Part shown: positions 5,971-6,052 of the stretch, piece after piece
How positions within the stretch are numbered: position 1 is the stretch's first letter
How the letters are laid out: the number at the start of each line of letters is the position of its first letter
DNA from: an uncultured Sutterella sp.
GTDB lineage: Bacteria; Pseudomonadota; Gammaproteobacteria; Burkholderiales; Burkholderiaceae_F
Assembly (NCBI GenBank): GCA_900554675.1
Contig: USIM01000058.1
Location: 1-6,052, forward strand
Direction: 5' to 3'
Length of the DNA stretch: 6,052 bases
The notes under the pieces: generated by a model
Databases searched by the model: none
The model's input: only the letters and a program-made list of their open reading frames with translations
Told to the model about the DNA's origin: nothing
Program-made: the position numbers and the translations under genes

Positions 5971-6052
5971 CTAGTCCTTAATCGGTAAAGACGGGTTGTC
6001 CGACGGCATACGATTCCAGTAGAGCTTTTGTCTCAAAGTATCGTAGTGATTG
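5971..6052 (-). CDS. nadK: NAD kinase, C-terminal end (5' part beyond window)
   Basis: Only the last 26 codons and a TAG stop are present. The tail reads NHYDTLRQKLYWNRMPSDN and ends PSLPIKD. The block YDTLRQKLYW resembles the conserved C-terminal helix of bacterial NAD kinases (typically YxxLRxKLxW), which phosphorylate NAD to NADP with ATP. Nothing catalytic is in view, so the call rests on this short motif and on position: nadK directly upstream of recN is the usual order in betaproteobacteria, often with hrcA nearby. The other two minus-strand frames end at a stop without matching any family I recognise. Its stop is overlapped by the recN Shine-Dalgarno sequence, which indicates one transcript and possibly translational coupling. 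Confidence 0.75.
   Translation of the reverse strand, partial: NHYDTLRQKLYWNRMPSDNPSLPIKD

Noticed and set aside
1..6052. A mobile element, defence island or other novel multi-gene system
   Set aside because: Every substantial reading frame is explained by conserved housekeeping families in a recognisable order. No transposase, integrase, direct-repeat array or compositional break was seen.

Overview
This window looks like ordinary core chromosome from a proteobacterium, most likely a betaproteobacterium of the order Burkholderiales. The support is gene order. A NAD kinase end runs straight into recN, recN converges on fur, and fur is divergent from a long-form bamE. The base composition is moderate, with AT-rich intergenic DNA and A/T-leaning codons, which would suit a lower-GC host-associated lineage such as Sutterellaceae. 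That family-level placement is inference only.

Layout from left to right. (1) Positions 1-1676, plus strand: the large C-terminal part of the bifunctional tRNA-modification enzyme MnmC, cut off by the left window edge. (2) Positions 1733-3637, minus strand, read from right to left: bamE (outer-membrane assembly lipoprotein), a 78-residue coiled-coil protein of the ZapB/TIGR02449 type, zapA (Z-ring associated protein), then a UPF0149/YecA-like protein with a C-terminal SEC-C zinc-finger tail. bamE, the zapB-like gene and zapA are closely spaced and probably co-transcribed. A hairpin terminator follows zapA, and the YecA-like gene has its own apparent -10 element touching that terminator. (3) Positions 3638-3816: a 179-bp divergent control region between bamE and fur. 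(4) Positions 3817-4257, plus strand: fur, the ferric uptake regulator. (5) Positions 4292-5959, minus strand: recN, a complete SMC-like DNA repair ATPase. (6) Positions 5971-6052, minus strand: the last 26 codons of nadK (NAD kinase), directly upstream of recN.

Two convergent gene pairs, mnmC with yecA-like and fur with recN, are each separated by a near-perfect inverted repeat that can terminate transcription from both sides. Functionally the window holds housekeeping modules: tRNA wobble modification, envelope assembly, cell division, iron regulation, and repair plus NADP supply. I see no insertion sequences, CRISPR arrays, tRNA or rRNA genes, phage genes or clear signs of horizontal transfer, and no undescribed multi-gene system. 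The points worth a second look are regulatory: a promoter that overlaps a terminator, tandem GTG starts in fur, a possible Fur site, and the absence of 6S RNA from its usual place beside zapA.
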